From: Escarpia spicata
Lineage: Eukaryota; Annelida; Polychaeta; Sabellida; Siboglinidae
Assembly: GCA_963995525.1 (NCBI GenBank)
Contig: OZ023214.1
Location: forward strand, 37,083,922 to 37,147,921
Length of the DNA: 64,000 nucleotides
Direction of reading: 5' to 3'
Part shown: piece by piece, positions 49,257 to 61,433 of the stretch
Layout of the letters: each line of letters begins with the position of its first letter
Numbering within the stretch: the stretch's first letter is position 1
Program-made: the position numbers and the translations under genes
Notes under the pieces: model-generated
Database searches by the model: none
What the model saw: only the letters and a program-made list of their open reading frames with translations
Told to the model about the DNA's origin: nothing

Positions 49257-49364
49257 CTTGACACGTTTCAGTGTTGTTATCAATTGCGTACTTATCATGA
49301 CAACGTCCGTAGTCGCACTTTCTTCCTCCGTTCACTGAGCAGTCGTAACAGTTGTCGGCGCACG
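49257..49364 (-). CDS. FU-like exon, type D
   Basis: CADNCYDCSVNGGRKC; 108 nt, donor GTAAAT, acceptor TTTAG, sequon NNT. Last of the clustered exons before a 10.6 kb intron holding LINE copy C. Confidence 0.78.
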
Positions 49365-49768
49365 CTAAACACGGAATAGTTCAGTCAGAGCAGCTTCACC
49401 TAGTAGCAACTAGAAAATGATATAGTTTAACAATAATATAACAACTAGAAAATAATATAGTTTAACTAGAAGGTTAAAGAATAACTAGAATATAACAACT
49501 AAAACATTATATAATTGAACTATAATATAAAAACAATGTAAAACATTATATAAGTTTAATTTTAAATGTTCCTGTTATTATTTGGCAATAACCTTTAATG
49601 ATATAATTTTGCGTTGCACAACCAGTTAGTTTATTAGCATCTCAAACACAATTTTCTTTGCCGAATAATCCAACGGGGAAACCGAATACGTCGTGCACGT
49701 GCCATGATATAATTTACTATTAACACCTGCCCTTGTTGCGTCCATCAGCAGTATATATATATATATAT

Positions 49769-49816
<48 letters not shown>

Positions 49817-49840
49817 TACGAGTTAAGAGTTGTTCCTTAC

Positions 49841-49948
49841 GGGCGCAGGTTTGGTCGCTCCGGACGATGACGTAATCTGCGAAACAGCGTCCAGCGTCAC
49901 ATTTGCCTGGTCCTGCTGTCGTGCACTGTTCACAGTGGGGGTCACACT
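49841..49948 (-). CDS. FU-like exon, T-like
   Basis: CDPHCEQCTTAGPGKC; 108 nt, donor GTAAGG, acceptor TTTCAG. Lacks the sequon (SDQT). Intermediate between T exons and the exon at 38570. Confidence 0.78.
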
Positions 49949-50074
49949 CTGAAACCAATATCAGTAAGACAGCAGAATCATACTTCCGTGTTCCATTTCA
50001 TGAATGTTAATTTTGTTCCTAAATGTCATGTTGCATGTTGCGGTCAGCTGGAATACTAGAGTAGCGATGTTATT

Positions 50075-51260
50075 CATTCTCACTCGGTCTTCTTCGATGC
50101 CCTATAGGTGGGCACATAAGGCTTCCACAAGAGAGCGTAATAGCTGACGGTTAGCATCCAATGGTTGGCCACGTTAGGTCGCAAGCCTTCATCTCCCTTT
50201 CTACCGTCCGACTTCAAGTTTCCTTCGGGTGTCCCTGTCTCCGTCTCCCATCCGCTGTCCTGCGTTAGGCTATCTTGGTCAATGCAACAGTAGCAAGCGT
50301 GCCCTAGCCATATTCGTATTAGTCTCTTAATCGTTATGGCCCAGGTTGTTGAGTTGTTCCGGAGGATCATCTTTTCATTGGATTGGTGATAGTGTTGTAC
50401 CGAAATTCTTCTATAATCTTCCGGAGACACTTGTTCTGGAAAGTCTCAAGCTTGTGTGTTAGTTTTGCTGTTTGCAGCACTCAGAGCCGCCATAGAGAAG
50501 CGTATGTGGATTATACTATTGCGTAGTCTCAATTTAGTTTTCAATCTCAGTGGCTTTGACTGCCAGGTGGATTTCAGCATAGCGAGAGTCTGGAGCTTTG
50601 TTGCTTCTCGCTGTGGTACTTTTCTCGGAGTCTCCGTCTGTTTGACTTTGCTTCCCAGGTATACATATTCCTAGACCTCTTTCGAGGCATCACCGTTGAT
50701 AGTGATAGGGTTGTCTGCCTTTTGGTGGCTCCTCATCCATTTGGTGTTCAATATGTTCAGTTTTTTTCTCAATTTGTGGTGTTACGTCTGCAATTTTTTC
50801 CATATTCAGTGGCATTTCATTGTGTATGCTGTACAACAATCATAAATCATATGCATTATCAAGGTCATCTATGTTTGAGGAAAGTACATCCAAGAACTTG
50901 ATAAAGGATGCTGGGTGTTTCCTGTTCCTATGCTTTCATGTTTCGTTTCCTGGTGGTTTCCTGTTCTTCCGAGTTGTAATGGCTTCTCGGTTTTCTGCTT
51001 CTAATTTTGTTGATGTTGAACGCAAGAATTCCGCTCCCTCAGGAATGTCAGCAACGGTGGTTGGGTATGAACGGTTCGACATGGTTGAGAAATGTTTGTT
51101 CTATCTCTCCACGTTCTCTTTTTCGACTGTGATGATCTTTCCATCTGTGTCTTTCGTTGGGAGGTTTTGGTTGTGCCTTCTGTCTTCTTTCAACTTCTTT
51201 ATTTTTGAGTGACTTCGTGTCCTGCCTGCTTCCGCGTTCCATTCCACAAAATAAAAACAA
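50075..51260 (-). pseudogene. Decayed LINE reverse transcriptase (RTE-like), minus strand
   Basis: Frames on the minus strand yield, in order: a linker with ERHRWKDHHSRKRERGEIEQ (about 51140); an IDDLDNAYDLWLL segment (about 50860), a damaged FADDLALL box; LNILNTKWMRSHQKADNPIT (about 50740); EYVYLGSKV; TKLRLRNSIIHI; and a C-terminal RLIRIWLGHACY then TGTPEGNLKSD. The layout resembles the fragment at 1-1513. Many frameshifts. It interrupts the T-D exon spacing between 49.8 and 51.7 kb. Confidence 0.6.
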
Positions 51261-51304
51261 ATTTGAAATGTCATGTTTCATTAAGCGTGCATGTATGACA
51301 CCTT

Positions 51305-51500
51305 GCAAGGTACGTGAGAGAGGGGAGAAGAAAAGGTAGACAGAAAATGAGATGGGGAGACAACATCAAAGAATGGACGGGACTGGAGTTTGCCGACTCC
51401 CAGAGGATTGGGGAGAAAAGTGAGACGTGGAGAGAGCTGGTTAAGATGTCGACAGTGGTGCCCCAACGATCCTTACGGGTTATGGGAAAAGTGAAGTGAA
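51305..51500 (+). pseudogene. LINE C-terminal tail fragment
   Basis: Open frame REGRRKGRQKMRWGDNIKEW then TGLEFADSQRIGEKSETWRE, typical of the extreme C-terminus of many LINE RT proteins. It sits beside, and opposite to, the minus-strand LINE fragment. Confidence 0.6.
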
Positions 51501-51746
51501 ATGAGGTATGACACGAGTGAAATGTCAGAATGTTGCTGCAAGTTATCAGAATTATACTTCGATGTTCCATTTCACGTTTATTTATGACACAGTGAGTATT
51601 AGTTTATGAACAAAATTAATCAGCTTTTCTGGTTAATACTGATAAATGCATAGGTTTGTTGATTTCCGAAAAAACAAGTGTAGCGAAAATGTATAGTAAA
51701 CATGTCTACAAATGGGACACGTGGAACAAATGGGATTTGTAATTAC

Positions 51747-51854
51747 CTTGACACGTTTCAGTGCTATTATCAATTGCGTATCTATCGTGGCAACGTCCGT
51801 AGTCGCACTTTCCACCTCCGTTTACTGAGCAGTCGTAACAGTTGTCGGCGCACC
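51747..51854 (-). CDS. FU-like exon, type D
   Basis: CADNCYDCSVNGGGKC; 108 nt, donor GTAATT, acceptor TTCAG. The first base pair of the exon is GG rather than CG, so the junction residue is Gly. Confidence 0.8.
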
Positions 51855-52099
51855 CTGAACATGAAAATATGTCACTCAGAGCAACTTCACCTAGTGACAA
51901 CTAGAAAATCGTCTGGTTTAACCAGAATATAAAAACCAATGTAATTAAAGTTATATTTTTTCTGACAAAAAATACGATTTGCCATGTCAATAACTATTTT
52001 ATTGATAATTTGATATTGCACAATTATTTTATTAGCATCACACATACAAATTTCGTTTCAATGTAACCCAAATATTTTGAGTTCAGTCTTATTCCTTAC

Positions 52100-52207
52100 G
52101 GGCGCATGTTTGGTTGCTGTGGACGATGAAATAATCCATATCACATTGTCCGGTGTCACATTTGCCTGGTCCTTCTGTCGTGCACTTGTAACAGAAGGCG
52201 GCGCACG
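52100..52207 (-). CDS. FU-like exon, type T
   Basis: CAAFCYKCTTEGPGKC; 108 nt, donor GTAAGG, acceptor TTTCAG, sequon NQT. Confidence 0.8.
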
Positions 52208-52364
52208 CTGAAACCAACATCGGTTGACGTAGTAATTGTCAACGAGAAACACATGTAACCTAGATTAGCCACTATCGCATACCCGGCCCTTTCTACTCAA
52301 TACCCATCCTATTTGATTAGTCTCCGTAATTGTTTCCGATATCTCCACACAGATTGTCTGTTTC

Positions 52365-52700
52365 ACAACAACGTGTTTTTCCTAAAACCAAACTTAACAT
52401 TGACAAGGTTGCTTTTTACTGGAGCTGCACCTAAATCTGGAATCAACTCAATATTACTTTAAGATCATCTGAAAATGTAGCTACCTGCTAAAAAACTAAA
52501 GACTTATTTATTTGAAATATAATTCCTACCCTAACATCAGGTGGTCTCATGCTTTAATAATGATTCTTGCTTGTCCCTGTTAACGATGATTTTGCCCAAT
52601 GATTCTTATATGCCGCGCTTCTGATGTCAGATTTCTGCGGATATTGGGATATACAAGTGTCTTCTTGTTCTTGTTCTTGTTCTTCTTCTTATTATTATTA
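52365..52700 (+). mobile_element. LINE ORF2 C-terminal fragment, cassette copy 1
   Basis: Reads GAAPKSGINS and LKTYLFEI, remnants of a common LINE C-terminus (AAPKLWNxLP, FKxxLKTxLF), ending in TTCTTG repeats. The same fragment sits at 55065 and 59395, so it predates the exon-cassette duplications. Confidence 0.6.
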
Positions 52701-52949
52701 TCATTATATAAGCATCAAGACAAGGTAATAACCACCTTAATCAAACGTATGAATGTTTTGAGCACTATTTCGTCGTGATTGTAATTTAATATTGACAAAG
52801 TGTAGTTTTTTGTTTTAATGTATGGTATATTCATTATTATTCATCCAATCGTGTTCAAACTTACGATTTATATAGTGCATTGTGCTTACATAAAAATAAC
52901 AATTGTAATAGCACAAGCTAGCCCATGCAGAAAACAACCATTAGTTTAC

Positions 52950-52966
52950 CATGGCGCCATCTGACG
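52950..52966 (-). promoter_or_regulatory. CTCF-like motif, cassette 1
   Basis: ATGGCGCCATCTGACG; reverse complement CAGATGGCGCCAT resembles the CTCF core. Counterparts at 55688, 56370 and 60795. Confidence 0.3.
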
Positions 52967-53505
52967 AATTAATTACCACACAATTGTCTTAGGTAGGAGG
53001 AAGGCCGTCTAAAAAGCATTGTATTAAAACACACAAGTAATTAATACATATAAATATTCAGGAACCTTTCTTGCCGATAGCATCAATTTAAAAGCACCAT
53101 TGTTAGCCACCATTAAACAAAAATATGTCATTCTCAACGCCACCCCTGACTGATAACGCCAGAATGGAGTATTCGAGTCTAACTATATACCAACTTTACA
53201 AATGCTACTACTAATTTCACTTCATTCTACGGATGTTCTGTCTACAAAATGGAATTCGTTGTTTTGGGGAGAAACAAAGCCGTGTCCCATTTACACGGAT
53301 TTCACTCAGTTATAAAATTCGAAATATAGTATATATCTTCTTGTAGGCCTGATGTAAGTTTACATGTTAGTTTCGTTGAATACGAATGCCGTGAAAATCG
53401 GTTTACCAATGCAACTATTTATACGGTTTCAAACGGATTTATTCAGAACCTCCACTCCAAAATATTGATTGCAACACGCATAATGTAGCATATATGATGT
53501 CATGT

Positions 53506-53616
53506 CTTCGCATGTTTGAGTATCATTGACAAAGGCATAAAAGTAGGCGTAGCAAATTTCTTCGTCGCACTTTCCCAGACCGGTCGTGTTGCAGCTGTAG
53601 CAGTACTGGCCGCATT
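53506..53616 (-). pseudogene. FU-like exon, type Q, splice sites lost
   Basis: Open 111-nt frame (CGQYCYSCNTTGLGKC), but the acceptor reads TTCTAA and the donor GT reads AC. Unlikely to be spliced into a transcript. Confidence 0.78.
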
Positions 53617-53769
53617 TAGAATTAAAACGTCATCCGATTAATTGAAACGTTTCGTGTGTCTTTATAGTGTAGTTTAATGTAGACAATATGTCCAAATGTT
53701 GTTGATTTTAAACAAAGTTACGGTATATTGGTTAAATATATATATATATATATAATACCAATTACCAAC

Positions 53770-53877
53770 CTCCGCAAGTTTCGTTGTTGAAATAAATGCC
53801 GTATTTATCGAAACATTTGCCGTCGTCACATTTCCCGGCACCTCTTTCCGTGCAATCATTACAGTTGGGGGCACACG
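53770..53877 (-). CDS. FU-like exon, type P
   Basis: CAPNCNDCTERGAGKC with KCFDKYG; 108 nt, donor GTTGGT, acceptor TTTCAG. Confidence 0.8.
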
Positions 53878-53955
53878 CTGAAATCAATAATATACATACT
53901 CTTTCATGGTAAAACTAAACAAATTTTCTGTCATCATACCACTTTCAAATTAAAG

Positions 53956-53999
<44 letters not shown>

Positions 54000-54347
54000 C
54001 ATCATATAAAGGGTAATATTCTTTTTCAAAATGTCATGTTACGATAAATTATGTATGTATGATACGGTGAGCGTGAATGCTAGAGTAACGATCTCAGCTC
54101 ATCGTAAACTAGTTTTTTAACAGTGAGATGTCTGTATGTTGCTGCAAGTCATCCGAATTATACTTCAATGTTCTATTTTACGTGCATTTATGACACGGTG
54201 GGTATTAGCTTATGAACAAAATTAATCAGCTTTTCTTGTTGATACAAATGCATAGGTTTGTTGATTTCCGAAAAACAAGTGTAGCAAAAATGTATACTAA
54301 GCATGTCTACAAATTGGACATGTGGAACAAATGGGATTTATATTTAC

Positions 54348-54455
54348 CTTGACACGTTTCAGTGCTGTTATCAATTGCGTATCTATCGTGGCAACGTCCG
54401 TAGTCGCACTTTCCACCTCCGTTTACTGAGCAGTCGTAACAGTTGTCGGCGCAGT
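54348..54455 (-). CDS. FU-like exon, type D
   Basis: CADNCYDCSVNGGGKC; 108 nt, donor GTAAAT. Acceptor is TTTAG and the first two bases are AC, so the junction residue is Asp, not Ala. Confidence 0.78.
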
Positions 54456-54788
54456 CTAAACACGGGAATATGTCAGTCAATGCAAATTTATCTACTAATA
54501 ACTAGGAAATCATCTGGTTTAACCAGAATAAAAAACAATGCAATTAAAATTATTAATTTTATAAAAAAAAATACGATTTGCAATGTTAATAAATATATTA
54601 ATAAAAATGAGGTAGTGCTAAATTATTTTATTAGCATCATAAAAATAATGTTGTTTCAAGTTAACCCAAAGGGGAAGCCTACGCCGCGCATTGCTGTGAT
54701 TGTTCAGTAGAATCGTATTAACTCCTGCTCTTCTTGCAACCATCAGCGCTACGTGTAAAATATTTCTTATTTCAGTCTTATTCCTTAC

Positions 54789-54896
54789 GGGCGCATGTTT
54801 GGTTGCTGTGGACGATGAAGTAACCTCCATCACAATATCCGGTGTCACATTTGTCTGGTCCTTCTGTCGTGCACTGGTAACAGTTGGCGTCGCACG
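54789..54896 (-). CDS. FU-like exon, type T
   Basis: CDANCYQCTTEGPDKC; 108 nt, donor GTAAGG, sequon NQT. Confidence 0.8.
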
Positions 54897-55064
54897 CTGA
54901 AAACAACACCAGAAGACAAAGTACATGTAGTTGTCAACGAGAAACAAATGTAATCTAAATTAGCCACTATCGCATACCCTGCCATTTCTCCACAACAGCT
55001 ATCCAATTTGATTAGTCTCTTTTATTTTTCCGATATTCCCATGAATTTTCAAATCGTTTCTTTC

Positions 55065-55390
55065 ACAACAGCGTTTTGTTCCTAAAACCAAACTTAACAT
55101 TGCCAAACGTGCTTTTTTCTGCAGCTGCACCTAAATTTGGAATCGGCTCCCTATCACATCAAGATCATGTGAAACTAAAGCTACCTTTCGTAAAAAAACA
55201 TGACTTATTTGGTTGAAATCACATTCCCATCCTAACATTCGGCGGTCCCTTGCTCTAATCATGACTCTTGCTTGTCTCTGTTAACGATTTTGCCTAATAA
55301 TTCTTGTATTTCGCGACTCTGAGCTAAGAATCCTGAAATTTCGTTTTCTTCTACTTCTTCGTCTTCTTTTTTTCCGTCTCATTTATTGTT
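55065..55390 (+). mobile_element. LINE ORF2 C-terminal fragment, cassette copy 2
   Basis: Same fragment with its own changes and a CTTCTTCG tail. Marks the second cassette. Confidence 0.6.
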
Positions 55391-55687
55391 ATTATTATAT
55401 AAGCTTCAGCGGACAAGGTAATAACCAACTTAGTCAAACGTATGGATGTTTTGTGTACTATTTCGTCGTGATTGTAATTTAATGTCGTCAAAATGTAATT
55501 GATTTAAAACAATGTTATGGTATATTGATTATTTGGAGTGAAACAAATAAATGTCTTCTTCTTCTTCAATCATCCAATCGTGTTCAAAGTTAAGATTTTA
55601 AATGGTCATTGTGCTTACATACAAATAACAATTGTAATAATACAAACTAGCTTATACACCCATGGAGAAACCAACCACTAGTTTACC

Positions 55688-55703
55688 ATGGCGCCATCTG
55701 GAG
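55688..55703 (-). promoter_or_regulatory. CTCF-like motif, cassette 2
   Basis: ATGGCGCCATCTGGAG; reverse complement CTCCAGATGGCGCCAT. Confidence 0.32.
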
Positions 55704-56030
55704 AATTAAATACCACTCAGTTCTCTCAGGTAGGAGAAAGGCCGTCTAAAAAGCTTTGTATTAAAACACAGAAGTAAATAATACATATAAATATTCAGGA
55801 ACCTTTCTTGCCGATAGCATCAATTTAAAAGCTCCATTATTAGCCACCATTAAACATAAATATGTCAATCTCAACGTCACCTCTGACTGATAACGCCATG
55901 ATGGCGTCATCTAACTATATACCAACTGTGATAATGCAATTATTTATACGGATTCAAACGGATTTATTCGGAACCTCCACTCCAAAATATTGATTGCAAC
56001 ATGCGAAATATATCATGTCTGATGTCATAC

Positions 56031-56141
56031 CTTCGCATGTTTCAGTATCATTATCAAAGGCATAATAGTAGTCGTAGCAACGTCCGTCGTCGCACTTTCC
56101 CGGTCCGTTCGTGTTGCAGCTGTAGCAGTTCTGGCCGCATT
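56031..56141 (-). CDS. FU-like exon, type Q, intact copy
   Basis: CGQNCYSCNTNGPGKC; 111 nt, one codon longer than the others. Donor GTATGA, acceptor ATCAG, sequon NDT. It is the only Q copy with both splice sites. Confidence 0.8.
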
Positions 56142-56368
56142 CTGATTTAAAACGTCGTCCGATTAATTGAAACGTTTCATGTGTTTTTTATAGTGTAGTT
56201 TAATGTCGTCAATATGTCCAAATGTTGCTGATTTAAAATAAATTTACGATCTATTGGTTATTGCTTAGCCAATCATTTTGAAAAGTTTTGTTTTCAAAAA
56301 TCAATGCGTCTACATGTAACTAACAACCGCAATAACACAAACGTGGAGCAACCAAGCGCTCGCTTACC

Positions 56369-56384
56369 GTGGCACCATCTGGAT
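56369..56384 (-). promoter_or_regulatory. CTCF-like motif, type Q intron
   Basis: TGGCACCATCTGGATA; one base weaker than the 55688 copy. Confidence 0.28.
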
Positions 56385-56558
56385 AATTTATTATCATTAA
56401 ATTCTCTCAGATAGGAGAACTACCCTCTAGAAAATCAGAACAGGTAAGTAAATAACTATAAATAACTATCGTTGTGTGCTGAAATATATTGCCAATATAT
56501 AGATCAGAGGTCAATAGTGCAAGGTTGCGAACGAACATGGAAAGAAGCGAGATGGGGA

Positions 56559-56872
<314 letters not shown>

Positions 56873-57948
56873 GACCCGTTCCCCTTTTTGTGAACCTCCT
56901 TTTTCCAAAATGTGAACCACACTAAAAATTGCATCTTTAAAATGTGAACCACTAATTGTATTCCATGTTTCTCAAAAGCGTTAACCCCCTCCTGAAACCT
57001 GCTAGATATTATCCCAACATTACAATGAATGCAAAGAAAGCCTGATTTGTACAAATATTAAAGGGAGAACCGTTATCTATTAAGTGATCATCACTGAATG
57101 TACGGGAGCCTGGCTGAGGGTCTGTCCCCAATGCCATGTGTGAAAAGGGCAGTCACTAGAGGAATGTGAATCAAAGGACCATTGCATGCAGTTAGCCATA
57201 CAGAAGGACTTCACACTATCCCAGGGTCTCCTTTTATGTAAATGCATGGGGAAATAAATACATAAGAAGCCAGTTTTACATCAAACGCAAAATAATGAGT
57301 CCTGGGATATGGGGCACCAACAAAGGCCAATGGCCTAAATCAGCCCATTAACCTGAAAGTGTAAGTGTAATTGTAATAATTCAGAGGTGACAGATGCAGA
57401 CAAAACACTGGTGAGTGAACAGGGTGACGATGATTTAACAATTATGAACAAATAAATTTCGCCGTATAAAATAATTAATTAAACATTCATTATCATTAAA
57501 CAAGAGGTGCATAATTTTATTTTTAGTATACTGATTAAGGTAACTACCGACGGTCAAAGATGCTATTCTCAACAAACAACAAGATGTGTTGCGAATGTAT
57601 TTCTTACAAGCTGCAAACCCGTTAGATAAACTCATCTGGCTTAACACAAAGCATAATTTTCAACTATTGCGCTGGAACGCGAATTTCGATTAATAATTGT
57701 ATTTAACAAATACACAATAACGTTTAGCTTCACATATTTTTTAATGCGCGTGCTGATGAGCAATCGTGTAATTGTGTGGCTGTATGGTTGCCGAAATACT
57801 GTGGTTGCTAGTTGAATGTTTGTAGATCTCAGAAAGGGGAGCCTTATCGCTTATGAGGAGGCAATAATATGTTAAGGGCTTTTGTTATCAATTATTATGT
57901 CCATTTTGTGTTCCATATAGTTGTAATATACAGTTTGTATTTCCTGGA

Positions 57949-58014
57949 GTCAGTGTGGTGTTCAGGATATGGTGCTTGACTGTTTGACACCTAGAATTTA
58001 ATTCAAATTCCACA
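57949..58014 (+). mobile_element. Degenerate tRNA-derived SINE head
   Basis: GTGTGGTGTTCAGGATATGG then TGCTTGACTG and AATTCAAATTCCAC mimic a tRNA-Leu/Ser-like A box, D-arm region and B box with near-normal spacing. A copy at 62600-62665 comes from the segmental duplication. Confidence 0.4.
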
Positions 58015-58103
58015 AGAGGACAATAATTGTTTTCTAATCAAGCTTCTATTTACCGGGCATGTTTTATAAACAATTGTCAATTTACATATTACCAATTACC
58101 AAC

Positions 58104-58211
58104 CTCCGCAAGTTTCGTTGTTGAAGTAGATGCCGTATCTGTCGAAACATTTGCCGTCGTCACATTTCCCGGCACCTCTTTCCGTGCAATCATTACAGTT
58201 AGGGGCACACG
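58104..58211 (-). CDS. FU-like exon, type P
   Basis: CAPNCNDCTERGAGKC; 108 nt, donor GTTGGT, acceptor TTTCAG, sequon NET. Confidence 0.8.
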
Positions 58212-58697
58212 CTGAAATCAATAATATACTTTTTCATGGTAAAGTTAAACCAATTGTCTCTCATCATACCACATTCAACTTAAACTAATATATACAGTAT
58301 ATACATATATATAATTATATATATATATAAATATTATCATATGAAAAGTAGCATTCTTTTCAAAAATATAATGTTATATTAAACGTGCATGTATGACACG
58401 GTGAGCATGAATGCTAAAGTAACAATCCCAGCTCATCGTCAACTAGTTTCAACAGTGAAATGTCAGTATGTTGCTGCAAGTCAACCAAATTATACTTCGA
58501 TGTTCTATTTCACGTGCATTTATGACACGGTGAGTATTACGTGATGAACAAAATTAATAAGTTTTTCTTGTTGATACTGATAATAAATGCATAGGTTTGT
58601 TGATTTCCAAAACAAGTGTAACAAAAATATACAGTAAACATGTCTACAAATGGCACATGCAAATTCGACCAACTTTACATGTAAGATTTATATTTAC

Positions 58698-58805
58698 CTC
58701 CGCAAATGTTACTGTTGTTATCAAATGCGTATCTATCGTGGCAACGTCCGTAGTCACACTTTTCACCTCCGTTTACTGAGCAGTCGTAACAGTTGTCGGC
58801 GCACG
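58698..58805 (-). CDS. FU-like exon, type D
   Basis: CADNCYDCSVNGGEKC; 108 nt, donor GTAAAT, acceptor TTCAG. Differs from the D exons at 51747 and 54348 mainly at its 3' end (NNSNICGG). Confidence 0.8.
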
Positions 58806-59136
58806 CTGAACACGAAAATACATCACTCAGTGCAATTTTATCTAGTAACAACTAGGAAATCATCTGGTTTAACCAGAATAAAAAACATTGCAATTAAAAT
58901 TATTTATTTTATAACCAAAATACGATTTGCAATGTTAATAACTATATTAATAATAATGTGGTATTGCTAAATTATTTTATTAGCATCATAAATATAATGT
59001 TGTTTCAAGTTAACCCAAGGGGGAAGCCTACGTCGCGCATTGCTGTGATTGTTCAGTAGAATCGTATTAACACCTGCCCCTCTTGCAACCATCAGCGCTA
59101 CGTGTAAATATTTCTTATTTCAGTCTTATTCCTTAC

Positions 59137-59244
59137 GGGCGCATGTTTGGTTGTTGTGGACGATGAAGTAATACATATAACAGTGTCCGGTGTCACATTT
59201 GCCTGGTCCTTCTGTCGTGCACTGGTAACAGTTGGCGGCGCAAG
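59137..59244 (-). CDS. FU-like exon, type T
   Basis: CAANCYQCTTEGPGKC; donor GTAAGG, acceptor TTTCAG. 108 nt, sequon NQT. Confidence 0.8.
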
Positions 59245-59394
59245 CTGAAATCAACACCAGAAGACAAAGTACATGTAGTGGTCAACGAGAAACAAATGTA
59301 ATCTGAATTAGCCACTATCGCATACCCTGCCATTTCTCCACAACAGCTATCCTATTTGATTAGTCTCTTTTATTTTTCCGATATCCCCATGAAT

Positions 59395-59660
59395 TTCAAA
59401 TCGTTTCTTTCACAACAGCGTTTTGTTCCTAAAACCAAACTTAACGTGCTTTTTTCTGCAGCTGCACCTAAATTTGGAATCGGCTCCCTATCACTGCAAG
59501 ATCATGTGAAACTAAAGCTACCTTTCGTAAAAAAACATGACTTATTTAGCAGAAATCAGATTTCCATCCTAACATTCGGCGGTCCCTTGCTCTAATCATG
59601 ACTCTTGCTTGTCTCTGTTAACGATTTTGCCTAATAATTTTGCTACTCTAAGCAAATATT
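59395..59660 (+). mobile_element. LINE ORF2 C-terminal fragment, cassette copy 3
   Basis: Reads VLFSAAAPKFGIGSLSLQDH and PFVKKHDLFSRN in a 79-codon frame. The tail is shortened. Marks the third cassette. Confidence 0.62.
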
Positions 59661-60442
59661 ATTATATAAGCCTCAGCGGACAATGTAATAACCAACTTAA
59701 TCAAACGTGTGGATGTTTTGTGTACTATTTCGTCGTGATTGTAATTTAATGTCGTCAAAATGTGGTTTATTTAAAACAATTTTATGGTGCATTGGTTATT
59801 TGGCGTGAATCAAATAAACTACTTCATCTTCTTCAATCATCCAATCGTGTTCAAAGTTAAGATTTTAAATTGTCATTGTGCTTACATATAAATAACAACA
59901 TGCAGAAACCAACCACTTGTTTACCACTCAATTCTCTTAGGTAGAAGGAAGGCCGTCTAGAAAGCATCGTATATACACAAGTAAATAATACATATAAATA
60001 TTCAGGAACCTTTCTTGCCGATAGCTTCAATTTAAAAGCACCATTATTAGCCACCATTAAACATAAATATGTCACTCTCAACGCCACCCCTGACTGATAA
60101 CGCCATAATGGAGTTATCGAGTCTAACTATATACCAACTGTACCAATGCTACTACTAATTTCACTTCATTCTACGGATGTTCTGTCTACAAAATGGAATT
60201 CGTTGTTTTGGGGAGAAACATAGCCGTGTCCCATTTACATGGATTTCACTCAGTTATAAAATTCGAAATATAGTATACATTTTCTGGTAGGCCTGATGTA
60301 GGTTTACTTGTTAGCAAATCGAATGCCGTGTAGATCGGTTTACCAATGCAACTATTTATACGGATTCAAATGGATTTATTCAGAACCTCCACTCCAAAAT
60401 ACTGATTGCAACACGCATAATGTAGCATATATGATGTCATAT

Positions 60443-60553
60443 CTTCGCATGTTTGAGTATCATTGGCAAAGGCACAAAAGTAGTCGTAGCAAATTCCTTC
60501 GTCGCACTTTCCCAGACCGGCCGTGTTGCAACTGAAGCAGCACTGGCCGCATT
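60443..60553 (-). pseudogene. FU-like exon, type Q, splice sites lost
   Basis: The 111-nt frame is open (CGQCCFSCNTAGLGKC), but the acceptor AG reads AA (TTCTAA) and the donor GT reads AT. It shares the dead acceptor with 53506-53616, against the intact version at 56031. Confidence 0.78.
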
Positions 60554-60794
60554 TAGAATTAAAACGTCGTCCGATTAATGGAAACGTTTCGTGTGTCTTT
60601 GTAGTGTAGTTTAATGTAGACAATATGTCCAAATGTCGCTGATTTAAAACAAAGTTACGGTCTATTGACTATTGCTTAGGCAATCGTTTTCAAAGTTTCA
60701 TTTTAAATCATCAATGTATCTACGTGTAAATAACAGCAGTAATAAGACAGACGAGGTTACAGCCATTCTTGGAGCAACCAAACACGCGCTTATC

Positions 60795-60810
60795 GTGGCG
60801 CCATCTGGAT
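60795..60810 (-). promoter_or_regulatory. CTCF-like motif, type Q intron
   Basis: GTGGCGCCATCTGGAT; reverse complement ATCCAGATGGCGCCAC. Confidence 0.32.
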
Positions 60811-60897
60811 AATTGATTATCACTCAATTCTATGGACCTGGGCGTCTCGAATAAGATACACTTATACGTCTCCAATATATAGATAATAATGTCAAAC

Positions 60898-60984
60898 CTT
60901 CGCATGTCTCGGTGTCACTGAGAAACACATGTCAGCTGTAGCAAGTGTCATCGTCACACTTTTCCAAACCATTCATAGTTTGGC
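60898..60984 (-). pseudogene. FU-like exon remnant, type Q
   Basis: Only the 3' two thirds remains (MNGLEKCDDDTC to TETCEG), with a TGA inside and a plausible donor. Its 5' part is replaced by an (AT)n tract at about 60985-61010. Confidence 0.75.
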
Positions 60985-61271
60985 ATATATATATATATAT
61001 ATATATATACATAATATTCCCTTAATATGTCCCTGCAGTGGCAAACTAAACTGCGCAAGAATGATTTCGTTGATATTTACAAGCTGGGTTTAATTAAAAC
61101 ACTCTTAATTAAATATTTAAGGTGACGTATGCCAAAAGCACAAATGGTTCCATTCTGAAGAATCGAATACACGTTTGTATATGTTTAGGAAAACAATTGC
61201 CACTCCAGCCTAAGTGCTAGCTACAAAACCAAAACTTAGCAAAACCAAAACCACTTACTCTACATTTGCAT

Positions 61272-61314
<43 letters not shown>

Positions 61315-61325
61315 CAATTACCAAC

Positions 61326-61433
61326 CTCCGCATGTTTCGTTGTTGAAATAGATGCCGTATTTGTAGAAACATTTGCCGTCGTCACATTTCCCGGCACCTC
61401 TTTCCGTGCAATCATTACAGTTAGGGGCACACG
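61326..61433 (-). CDS. FU-like exon, type P, extra copy
   Basis: CAPNCNDCTERGAGKC with KCFYKYG in place of KCFDRYG. Intact 108 nt with splice sites. It follows another P exon directly, breaking the T-D-P-Q order, and lies beside a rearranged junction near 61620. Confidence 0.78.

Larger units (their letters stand above)
56975..59300. repeat. Segmental duplication, copy 1 (P-D-T block)
   Basis: Matches 61630-63960 in the same orientation, offset about 4.65 kb. It covers about 1.1 kb of intron plus the P, D and T exons with their introns. Start: TTAACCCCCTCCTG. Confidence 0.88.

Noticed and set aside
59857..60087. 76-residue minus-strand ORF in an intron
   Set aside because: Duplicated intron copies at about 53090 and 55840 do not conserve the frame.
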